This document shows, piece after piece, positions 1 through 8,748 of a DNA stretch of 28,743 nucleotides. Under the pieces are notes generated by a model. That model worked only from the letters and a program-made list of their open reading frames with translations, did no database searches and had not been told where the DNA came from. Position 1 is the stretch's first letter; each line of letters starts with the position of its first letter. The stretch is from Phoronis australis (taxonomy: Eukaryota; Phoronida; Phoronidae): assembly GCA_002633005.1 (NCBI GenBank), contig NMRA01000031.1, positions 1,204,572 to 1,233,314 of the forward strand, in the 5' to 3' direction. The translations under genes were made by a program, and so were the position numbers.

Positions 1-515
1 CAGGGCTTGGAATTTTCCGCGGAAACGCGGATTTCCGCTTTTTTCAAATGTGCTTTCCGCTTTTTTTATAATATTTCCGCGTAAAGAAATCGGATTTGAT
101 ATAAAATTTCTGCGGCAAATTCCTTTCTTACTGCGGCGTTGCAGACGACGTTCACCTCGAAAGCGGAAGTTGCTCTTTATGTTTCGGAGGAACGTAAAAT
201 TGTCAACATTGCTGGGGCATCTGGGACAGCGTGGTTGGATTTTCAATGGCGTCTCGTGTTATTGTTAAGCGCGGCGACAAATACTACCGCTCTGCAGCCA
301 AAAATGTGTGGGTTGGGAGTGGACGGGCGAGTCAAAAGGACGCAGACGCATGCTACTGATGGTAGTAACATTTTTTTTTTTTTTTTTTAGTCCTCCCGAT
401 TTTTGTCGGGGAAAGGTTCACATCGACCATTTCAAAGCTGGTTATCGGGCATGATTTGGGGCGTAAAAGTTTCAAAGTTTCCGCGTTTTTTGTCATTGGT
501 CATTCCAAGCCCTGA
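1..515. mobile_element. hAT-like non-autonomous DNA transposon (MITE) in LRP1 intron
   Basis: The first 12 bases (CAGGGCTTGGAA) are repeated inverted at the other end (TTCCAAGCCCTG, 504-515). A CAGGG start is typical of hAT termini. Inside the left end the word TTTCCGC occurs four times within 80 bases, and a fifth copy (TTTCCGCG) lies near the right end, as expected of subterminal transposase-binding repeats. There is a run of about 20 T near 370-389. A 37-codon ORF from 246 to 359 starts at an ATG in good context (caATGG) in a CpG-rich stretch, but it matches nothing I recognise. The right flank begins AACTTGAA; the left flank lies outside the window, so the 8-bp duplication expected of hAT cannot be tested. 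No transposase is present. Confidence 0.65.
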
Positions 516-725
516 ACTTGAATCTTATATGTAAATACAGTTGTTGAGGATAAAGTTCTTTGTTTTGTTATTAATCAGTGGATCTGTGTGTACTGTGAAT
601 TTTGTGCCCGTTACAGCGAAGTTGTTTCAGTTTCGCAGAAATGGGCCCAAATCAGAGCACCAACTCTAGTAGGGTGAGTTGGGCATGTATACTTCTGTCA
701 TAAGTGCTGTGATGTCTGCTTACAG

Positions 726-854
726 GTACCTGTCTTGTGAACCGAACATCCTTGACCTGTGAGTGTGACCCTGGTTGGGCTGGCCCCACCTGTTCACAAT
801 TCTCCAACTGTGATCACTTGGTGTGCAAGAACGGTGGAACATGCGTACAACTCG
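726..854 (+). CDS. LRP1: LRP1 exon a: end of one EGF-like module and start of the next
   Basis: The acceptor is ...CTTACAG before 726 and the donor is GTGAGT at 855. The exon is entered and left in phase 1, splitting a Gly codon at each border. It reads TCLVNRTSLTCECDPGWAG, then a closing Cys, then CDHLVCKNGGTCVQL. The upstream partner exon should end just inside a CxNGG motif. No such motif is present between the MITE and this exon, so it lies outside the window. Confidence 0.88.
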
Positions 855-3800
855 GTGAGTTGCCTGTCTGCCTGCCTAGGGGGCGCTGTTAGCACTGTTG
901 TGACTTGTTGAGTCATGTGCTTGTTAATTACTTCATACTTCAGGTTTCTTTTATTTCTGTTCCATAGCTAGTTATCTAAAAATTATTGATTGTGAGGTAT
1001 GTTTGTTCTAGTGTGTGGAATACGTATTGGAACAATCGAGGAAGAAGTGTACTCGTGGGAATACCAAGAGATGAAAATTCATACTCATGTCAACACCAGT
1101 GTTAGCCTGCCTTCACCATTGTTTGGCGGCACGTCTCATCTTCTAGCTGTTCTATGGGAGAACCGCTGAACTGTGTGTAATCCAGTGGTTGAGAATGCTG
1201 GAAATGTTCGGCCGTATTATCCTGTAATCCATTTTAACGCATTATTTCTCCATCCAGGTGGCTCAGCTGTCTGCCATTGTCGCCATGGTTTCAGTGGTGC
1301 CCAGTGTGAAGGGAGCGAATGTAGTCGACCGTGTGCCAATGGTGGCACTTGTGTTGTCGTTGAGGGGAAGATGGTCTGCCAGTAAGTGTGGGGTAACCTT
1401 TCATCAATGTGGTGTTTTTGAAAGTCATACACGCTAAGCTTGGGGATACAACCATGGACTGGGCATACAGAAACATTTCACTGAATGGAGTCATTTTAAC
1501 GAACGCTTACACTGTGATGTATTTTTGACCGAGGGTAGAATTTCCTGCGTCAGAAGTTGCAGAAAGACGATCAACATTTTGGGAATGACAACATTGGGGC
1601 ATAGGGCTCAATAATTGTCTTTTTAAATGTCACGCATTGAGTTTACTATTTTTATGGTTTTAATCATAGAATAGTGTTTTTAAAAATGTAACTCTGCTTT
1701 ACCGATTCCTTAATACCTTCTTCAAACCAAGTTCTATTGCTCTGTCCATCAATAGAAATCCTGTCGGTTTTTCTTTTGAGGATATTGGTTGGTGTAAAAC
1801 TGGACTTTGATTCATTTCTCAATGAAAAGGGTATTGTGAGATAAGTACTTCTTCTTGAGCATTTTTGGCTGATCAGTTTACTTAATCAATCGTTTTGAGT
1901 ATTCTGAATAAATCACTGTTCACATTAAACGTTTGTTTTTAGCTGCACATCACAGTGGTCGGGGGTAAACTGTACGGAGTTCTCGCCTTGCAAAACGTAC
2001 TGCTTCAACGGAGGTACATGTGTTGGTTGTAACCCTGACACTCGGCACTGCGATCAGTGCAGGTGAGTGAACTAGCGACCAGGGATAATGATCCTAGGCT
2101 TAGAGTTCCACCATTTTGTATTATATTTGTGGGACCGTATCGACAATTGTATTTGTGTATCTGTAACCACAAATTATAGATTTTAATCGGTCAGTAAATG
2201 TTTTCTGAAATCAGAAAGCATTTGGAATTTGATTTTCTACTGTATATCAATCAGCCATTAGTTGGGCTTCGTGCCCATGTCTTTTTAGCTGAAATTAGGT
2301 GAAAAGGAAGGTATATTGATAGCAAAGCAACAGTACTAATGACATGACCAAATTTTGTTTACAACAAACGTTCAAGATGAAATTTCAAAAAACAGTGTCA
2401 CAATTTTGTTAATTTTCACTTATCTCATACAGTTTTTGATTTTTTTAGGACTCTTATAAAAGTCCATTTTTGATAGCCCCAGTGTTCTCCACAATACCAA
2501 TTCCAAACTTGATGCAAATTTCTAGAGTTCAATATCAGTAGTCAACGCTGTCTTTTCTCTAATCATAGCCTTAACATCTCCACTTTTGGTATTTACGGTA
2601 TATATGTTTCAAAAATGTACACTGAACTGGTCAGGTGTGACCTACTTTTTGACACTTAGGTAGGGCTTACACGTGAAAACCACGAATCGTAATCGAAGAG
2701 CCCAATTCAGCTGACAACTGTCTCACGAATAAAATAACTTGTTGTTAAAAGTACATGGCCAGGAAGCGTGCGCTACATACCTATCACTTGTCATCGCAGA
2801 CATTATCAGTCTTCCGGAACTATCCATGAAGCTACGGGTAGCATATCAGCAAGAAATAAACATTGGCACTATTTTCAGAAAGTTTCTAATGCCGTAAAAC
2901 TGTTGCATTATTTTTAAGAGGGATTGCTTCATTAATCACTTGTTTAATGTATTCGTAATTGGTGCTTTTAAAGTAAAATACCTGATAAAATGCCCCACTG
3001 ATAGTGGACACCTCCGCCCCCGAATCTCGCGGAAAATAACCCAGTCATCCCTCCAGTCACCCGGCGATTCAATGACATCCGACCTTAGGCCCTACTGAGA
3101 CAATTCTCACACGTTTTAATAGTCGATGTGATCAGCAAGTGCTAAATAAAATGCGTTCTCGTGATACTGCTTGTGCTATTTCTTCAGTTACAATGCACAC
3201 CTATTTACTCCGGCAAATGAACGCTGATGACACGCACGCGCTCGTTCACTAACACACGCAGACGATCTTCAAAACAAAGGTCACGTGACTACGACGTGTG
3301 TTCGTCCAGAGATTTTTCTCATGTTGTTGGGTACGATCTTGCGCAGATTTGAACCTTTCTTGTTCTTAATACCGACTCCACAGGAACTTAAAATGTTAGG
3401 GACGCTATTTGGAAAACTTAAGTGAGGATTTCAGGTAATTTGTTGAGTCGAAAGTATATTTTTATTCAAGCTGTCCTGTCGACGATTGCGAGGCAGTGGC
3501 GCATCATCGATTTTTCACCCTGGGATTTCAGCACAATTTTCTGTGAAATAATCGTAATTTAACAAGTTAACGAAGTTTGATAGCAGAAAGTCTGTCATAG
3601 GCTATAGATAGTAGCGTAAATTTGATGAATCCTAGATTTCGATGTCACCCGTTTCGGTAACTGGGTTTCAACCACCTTGGGTTACAATAAGCGCCTCACC
3701 CCGGAAACGAATTTTACTAAGCACCCCAGGTGCCTTATTACGGCGAATACGGTACTGTTAACTGCCTCTTAGTAAAGTGAATTATGTTTACTGTTGGTAA

Positions 3801-6800
3801 AATCAGGCTCTGATTTGATGCTGAGGGCTGAAGTGCCAAGCCAGCCAAGGTTTTAAACCTGATGCGGCAATACTTGACGCGCTTTCCCCAAACTCGACGC
3901 GGCAAAATCCAAAGTCGTTATCGTGTCGAGTCAAAACTGGTCGTGGAGAACACTGACCCCCCCCCCCCGTACACAAGCTCAATATTTTCAAAATAATTTC
4001 TGTCTACAATTTGGAGAACAATGCATAAACCATAATATCTGAAAGTTTCATTTGAATCTAATCAGCCATTTCTGAGATGTAATATTCGGAAGTTGTCTGA
4101 CTTTGGACATTCTTTCCTCATTTCCTACATAACCTTATGTCGTGACTGTTGTAATCGCTGTCTGGCAATATGTTTGTTAGTCATTTACACTAGACTTTTG
4201 AGACGAGGCTTATTGGTAGGCAAGCGCTGTCCTAGTCCACTGTTACATTATTGCTTCATTGTAAGCTGCTCTGTTTGATTTTTTGACTGTCACTCCTATT
4301 TCAGCTGTACAGACAAGTGGCATGGTAGTCGGTGCGAAACCTTTGCTTCTCCGTCCATTACACCAACTGGTGCGGCTACTACTGGTGTTGCAAGTACGTA
4401 CTGAACGGTAGAGGGAGGTCTTCGTACCGCGTTGTTGTGTGGAACTCACTGTAGGCCGCTATAAAACTGCATTCTGTCCAAAAAGCAAATTTTTGATTTC
4501 GACCACTTATTGATGTAAAGCTGGTCTCGGACTGTTTCTGAGTTTGCAAAGAACGAACACTTGAGAGCACGCTTGACACGTGAAATGAGACGTTGTGATA
4601 AGCCAACTTGTAAAGTCTGGTCATAAGCTTTAAGGAATGGTTAGGTCTTTCAAAACCCTGAAATTTCCTCCAATTAGAGTAAGAAATATTTTGAGACCAA
4701 TTTCATAACGATAAATGGTCGAAATAAGAAGCTTTCGTGGTGAAAAACCATGTTATAATCGCTTTAAGTGAAGTTTCCTTGATATTTGTGTTAAGATACT
4801 TGAATAAATAACATTGTACTTATCTGCCTAATGGTAATCTTAGCTAAAGACTTGTTAACGTTCGATTATTTTAACCTGTTTTATGATCTGTGACTGTGTT
4901 TGATGAAAAAAGTCATTAACAATCTAAACTTCTGGAACCTAATTCAGTATTTTCATAAACGTCGAAGAGCCAACTGGCTTCATCTACTACAGAATAGCAG
5001 CTGTTCAATTTCTGAGAAAATTGCTTTGTTCTCTGTCAGTGTTCCTAGGCAACAGCTCCAGAGTCCCGGACTATGAGTTGGTTAATTGGAATCTGACAGT
5101 AGTTGTTGTGTAGAAACATCAACGGAAAGCTGTTCCCCTGTCGATGGAGTCAATCGGCTGTGCAACATCTGGGAAAGGGAGTTCCAGAAGTTTCGATTTA
5201 TATATATTTTGGCATCAAGTATTTCATCTGGAGGAACGATAGCATCCATTGCCTAATTTGGTGTTTATGTTTGTCAGGTATGGTGGCAGCTGTCATCATC
5301 CCCATCATTGTCTGTATACTGGTGGCTGTGATAGTACTGGGTGTGTGTCTGCACAGGCGTAGAAAGAGAGGGTGAGTCTCTGGGTCAAAGGTCATGATCT
5401 TGGACTGTCACAGTTTTGAGGTTCATCGCGCAACACAAGGTGTTGGCGAGTGAAGGCTACTGAGGTCACACGCTTCATTTGTAATGTGCAGTGAAATTAT
5501 GTTAAGACTAGCGGGGTCACGCCAAGTTGGCATTGCGAAACACAGCCCTGTCCAATTGGGACTTACCTTGGAATGTTGGCTGAGAAAATATATTATAGAA
5601 CATCCACTTATAAATGACATTCATCCAGTATTCATTCTATTAAAGTATCCTTCAAGTGTGATGTTGATTGTATGGTTTGTTACATCATATCTGGCTCATA
5701 GGTTGTTGTTCTTAGTATTTCTGATCTGGGTCACTGAATTGTTTCATTCCACCCTCTTGGTGGTTTACTGGATTATTTATCACAGAAAAACTGTAAACCC
5801 TGGAAATGACTAAGTAGTTTCTCTGCTTGGAAAACTCATCAAAAAGGGTTATAACTGAGAGGAATTGATTAAAACTTGTGGGAAAGACTTGGAACTCATA
5901 AGTAAAAATGCATTTTGGAGTCATTACAGTAGAAATTTCTTCTAAAAATCCAGGAAATTGATAGAACTTTTCGAAAGTGAATATTGACTGCTTCCTTTCT
6001 CATTGTGACCCTGTGACTTAGTGGGGGTCAAGATGATGTCATAAATACGAGAAAGTTTAAATGCGCCATCGTCCCTGTCCATGACATTGGATTCTTTTTT
6101 TAAGCTGAAGTCCATGAGATGCGGACGCAACGTTGCTAATTTTTGTAAGTTTTTATTTCAGTATTAGACTCAAACTTGATCAGATTGTAGTGGTCTTGTT
6201 AACATTCCTTGTGCTTCATGCAAGAGTATTTATGTTGGTGAAACTGGTAGAAATTTTGGTTATAGAATGGCTGAACATCATAAGGACGTTGAGGACATGA
6301 CGGTTATAGAGCTTTCACCTGGTCGCACAGGAAAGCCTCTCTCAATGAATTTAGCAAATCAGCCATCACTGATCACGCAAGAAAAAAACAATCATGTGAT
6401 TGACTGGCAAATGCAAAAATAATTGATAGTGAAAGTGGCACTAGAAAAAGGAGAATAAGGAATCCATCTGCATTAGAAAAGAATCCATTGTCATGAACAG
6501 AGACGATGGCGCATTTATCCTTTTCGCGTTTATGAAGTCATCTTGATCCCCACTACATGACAGGGTGTCACTGAGGAAGGAAGCAGTCAACATCGACTTT
6601 CGAAAAATTTTGCCGTTAAATTGTGAATTTCTGCTGTAATGCCATCATGTAATACTGATGAAATTGTTGAATGGCATTTTGGAGTCATTTCGGTAGTTCA
6701 TTCATTCAGTAATATGCATGGTAACATAGAAAACATTTTTACGTAAGCCTATTTTTATGGAAAAGATAATGCAAATTTTGCAATGAAAATGAAAATTGTA

Positions 6801-8748
6801 TTTTGGATGCTAAAAATGCGTGAGAAGGTTTTTTCAGTATTCCTAGGATGAATTGTGTCTGCTATTGCCTGTGTACTGGTGAATGTCATGCGGTGATGTT
6901 ACAGGGTCAAGCAGTTTGGTCATCGGCGGATGAAAGAGAGCAATAATCTAGAGATTAGTAACCCTCTCTACATGAAAGATGATGATGATGACGAGGGAGC
7001 AGTGGGTGGTGAAGAGATGCCCTTTAATAATGACTTGCAGCCTAGTGAGGTAGGTGACGCTTGTTCTAAGACTGCTATTGGCTGACACTGACTCATCACT
7101 GTTAGTTCTCTGTGTTATCATACTGTCTCTGTATATTCAACAATGTTTACCCATAATGCAGCTCATTTGTCGGACTGCAGCTTCACGGCTGCTGTGGTTT
7201 ACTTTATACCAAAAATATTTCATCATCCTCCTTATGCCAGCACAGGTTTTGTTTTCTTTTGCATTGTGACACTACGTAATTGATAAACTTAGCAGATAAC
7301 GTCTAATATCCTTGAATGTGCCATGTGTCACTCTTCAGTTGCCACTCTCAACTCCAGAGTATCAAACGGGTTGAAAAGTGATTCAGTCATGAGGTGTGTT
7401 TTTCTACCTTTGTGAAAGAGGATAGTTCAGATGGGTACAGTGCTTTTGTAAGAAACAATTTGGCGATTTCATACTACTCAAACTTGAGAAGCCCTCAAGT
7501 GAACTGCCATTAGCTATGAACTGTATAGTGAACTGCCGTTAGTTATGAACCATATAGTGAACTGCCATTAGCTATGAACAATATAGTGAACTGCCTTTAG
7601 TTATGAACAATATAGTGAACTACCGTTAGCTATGAACAATATATTGAACTACCGTTTGCTATGAACCATATAGTGAACTCCCATTTGTTATGAACAATAT
7701 AGTGAACTGCCTTTAGCTATGAACAATATAGTGAACTGCCTTTAGTTATGAACCATATAGTGAACTCCTGTTAGTTATGAACAATATGATGTTTACAGCT
7801 TTACTGTAATTCTTCACTTATTTCGCGCAAAAGAAATATATTTTTCTGATAGTCGGGGTGCACCAAATGAACTGAATACACAAGACTGCTTAGTTGACAA
7901 GTATGCAAAAGTAATTGAGTAATCAAGCATTGCCAACTGCCCGTGTGTGAATTTAATTAAATGATACCTACAGGTTGCCAACCTGATCTAATTAACAGTA
8001 ACTTAATTGCTTTATCCTGTTCTGATACAAGAGTACTTTACCCCATCACTGGGGAAACATATGACTCTGGGTACACTACACTCATGCAGGTCACCCCTTT
8101 CGCCTCATATTTGCGACTCGTGGAGATAAGAAAGCGCGTGACCTAGTTTTGGAAATCAGGCACATTTTCGTGTCTATCATTATGTCGGGAAGGCAAAGAA
8201 GTTCAGATCACACATCCACGGGTCCAGTTTATCAAACTTTTGCAGAGTTGCAGCCCACAACAAAGCAGTAATACTTTGTTGACATTGAAAGGAAGGATAG
8301 AGTAATCCAGTTGAGAAAAACTTGTAAAGAATCAGACAACAGCGAATAACATGTGGAACTCCAGTGGCATGAAAACGAGACAACAAATGTGCCTGACGCA
8401 TGTTTATGACATTCTGGGTAAATACAGTGAGATTTGAGTGTCACTGTGTAATCTGGGATGGCCCTATTAATGACTGGGCTTTGCCTTTATATTTTCCGAA
8501 GTTCAAAAGTGACTGTATGAATTAGGTGAGGCAAAAAATTCCCACCATTTTGCCTCGTGTAAAATAACGGGCAAAATATTATTTTTCCAAATAATTTTGG
8601 GTGTGCAAAATGAGGTGAGTGTTCGATGTAAGTGAGGAGTAACTGTAATACGCTTCTTTTTCAGTCGACCAACTTTGAGAACCCCATGTATAGATTATCC
8701 CAAGACAGTGGACACCTGGAGAAGAAACAGCTGTTGGAGGATGATTGA
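726..8748 (+). CDS. LRP1: LRP1-type low-density lipoprotein receptor-related protein, C-terminal part (7 exons, 5' partial)
   Basis: LRP1 is a very large type I endocytic receptor that binds many ligands at the cell surface and enters cells through clathrin adaptors. Joined exons are 726-854, 1258-1381, 1943-2062, 4305-4393, 5278-5371, 6905-7049 and 8665-8748. All have AG acceptors and GT donors, and the phases agree (1, 2, 2, 1, 2, 0), giving 260 residues and a TGA stop. The product has the end of one EGF-like module, three complete EGF-like modules with CxNGGTC cores, a short linker, a hydrophobic helix (MVAAVIIPIIV to VLGVC) followed by HRRRKR, and a tail of about 80 residues. The tail parallels vertebrate LRP1 as I recall it: HRRM, EISNPLY, TNFENPMY and EKKQLL line up with HQRM, EIGNPTY, TNFTNPVY and EKRELL. 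Ligand-binding repeats and propellers lie upstream, outside the window. LRP1B or an invertebrate pro-orthologue of both is the main alternative. Confidence 0.9.
1258..1381 (+). CDS. LRP1: LRP1 exon b: EGF-like modules
   Basis: The acceptor is CATCCAG at 1251-1257 and the donor GTAAGT at 1382; the exon is entered in phase 1 and left in phase 2. It encodes VCHCRHGFSGAQC, closing the previous EGF-like module, then CSRPCANGGTCVVV, opening the next. Open reading continues upstream into intron sequence, so the start seen in a plain ORF scan at 1173 is not real. Confidence 0.88.
1943..2062 (+). CDS. LRP1: LRP1 exon c: EGF-like modules
   Basis: The acceptor is GTTTTTAG just before 1943 and the donor GTGAGT at 2063; the exon is entered and left in phase 2. 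It encodes CTSQWSGVNC, then CKTYCFNGGTCVGC, then CDQC, which are the cysteine spacings of EGF-like modules near the membrane in LRP1. Confidence 0.88.
2480..3955. mobile_element. hAT-like non-autonomous element in LRP1 intron
   Basis: CAGTGTTCTCCAC at 2480-2492 recurs inverted as GTGGAGAACACTG at 3943-3955, a 13-bp perfect terminal inverted repeat with the CAGTG start common in hAT elements. The interior of about 1.45 kb has no transposase-like ORF. The right flank runs into 12 C residues (3957-3968), which spoils any reading of an 8-bp target duplication (left flank GATAGCCC). It occupies most of the 2.2-kb intron between LRP1 exons c and d. Confidence 0.55.
4305..4393 (+). CDS. LRP1: LRP1 exon d: end of last EGF-like module and juxtamembrane linker
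   Basis: The acceptor is CTATTTCAG and the donor GTACGT at 4394; the exon is entered in phase 2 and left in phase 1. It encodes CTDKWHGSRCETF, closing the last EGF-like module, then a short linker rich in Ser, Thr, Pro, Gly and Ala (SPSITPTGAATTGVA) just outside the membrane. Such a linker could carry O-glycans. Confidence 0.85.
5278..5371 (+). CDS. LRP1: LRP1 exon e: transmembrane helix
   Basis: The acceptor is TTTGTCAG before 5278 and the donor GTGAGT at 5372; the exon is entered in phase 1 and left in phase 2. It encodes an unbroken hydrophobic run of about 24 residues (Val, Ile, Leu and Ala rich, with two Cys) followed by HRRRKR, the positive-inside stop-transfer signal of a type I membrane protein. 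Confidence 0.88.
5933..6673 (+). mobile_element. Penelope-like retroelement remnant: GIY-YIG endonuclease with a head-to-head truncated copy
   Basis: From 6186 on the + strand there is CSGLVNIPCASCKSIYVGE, then TGR, then MAEHHKDVE. This is the start of a GIY-YIG endonuclease as found at the C-terminus of Penelope-like elements. After a frameshift in an A run near 6385 comes HVIDWQMQK, and near 6493 MNRDDGAF, the usual end of that domain. On the minus strand at about 5966-6096 the same C-terminal segment recurs (MDRDDGAFKLSRIYDIILTP), so the two copies form a diverged inverted repeat of about 130 bp (second arm about 6479-6608). No reverse transcriptase is present. The composite is bracketed by a direct repeat (5910-5932 and 6674-6696; 21 of 23 identical). 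It sits in the intron between LRP1 exons e and f. Confidence 0.75.
6905..7049 (+). CDS. LRP1: LRP1 exon f: cytoplasmic tail with first NPxY motif
   Basis: The acceptor is GTTACAG before 6905 and the donor GTAGGT at 7050; the exon is entered in phase 2 and left in phase 0. It encodes VKQFGHRRMKESNNLEIS then NPLY, the membrane-proximal NPxY that in LRP1 binds PTB-domain adaptors. Five consecutive Asp codons (GAT, GAT, GAT, GAT, GAC) and further acidic residues follow. The exon ends in LQPSE at the place where vertebrate LRP1 has LDPDK. Confidence 0.9.
7499..7787. repeat. 29-bp minisatellite, 10 copies, in the last LRP1 intron
   Basis: Ten back-to-back units of 29 bp, roughly GTGAACTGCC then ATTAGCTATG then AACAATATA. 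Units start every 29 bases with no length change (the tenth starts at 7760). Copies differ at a few recurrent positions: GCC/ACC/CCC, ATT/GTT/TTT, AGC/AGT and CAATAT/CCATAT. Confidence 0.95.
7788..8664. other. Intron remainder, no gene
   Basis: Mostly plain AT-rich intron sequence. A small perfect hairpin CAGGTT-GCC-AACCTG lies near 7971. Short open frames on the minus strand (about 8180-8444) have no recognisable composition or motif and look like chance. A loose inverted pair (CCACCATTTTGCCTCG near 8544 and GCAAAATGAGGTG near 8604) could be a decayed repeat end. Confidence 0.4.
8665..8748 (+). CDS. LRP1: LRP1 terminal coding exon g: second NPxY and dileucine
   Basis: The acceptor is TTTTTCAG before 8665; the exon is entered in phase 0 and the TGA stop is at 8746-8748. 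It encodes STNFE then NPMYRLSQDSGHLEKKQLLEDD. NPMY matches the distal NPxY of LRP1. The tyrosine is followed by RLS rather than a +3 bulky hydrophobic residue, so the overlapping YxxL signal of mammalian LRP1 is absent. EKKQLL fits the acidic dileucine pattern [DE]xxxL[LI]. The tail ends about 11 residues sooner after the dileucine than mammalian LRP1. Confidence 0.9.
   Translation, partial: STNFENPMYRLSQDSGHLEKKQLLEDD

Noticed and set aside
638-672. Possible extra LRP1 exon between TTGTTTCAG and GGGTGAGT
   Set aside because: The frame needed to join phase 1 at 726 contains TAG just before the donor, and the peptide lacks the CxNGG that should precede exon a.
5103-5375. 90-codon open frame over the transmembrane exon taken as a separate small protein
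   Set aside because: The upstream part is intron; only the part from 5278 is coding, as shown by the acceptor at 5270-5277 and phase agreement with neighbours.
7499-7787. CRISPR array
   Set aside because: Units are contiguous 29-mers without unique spacers, in an intron of an animal gene.
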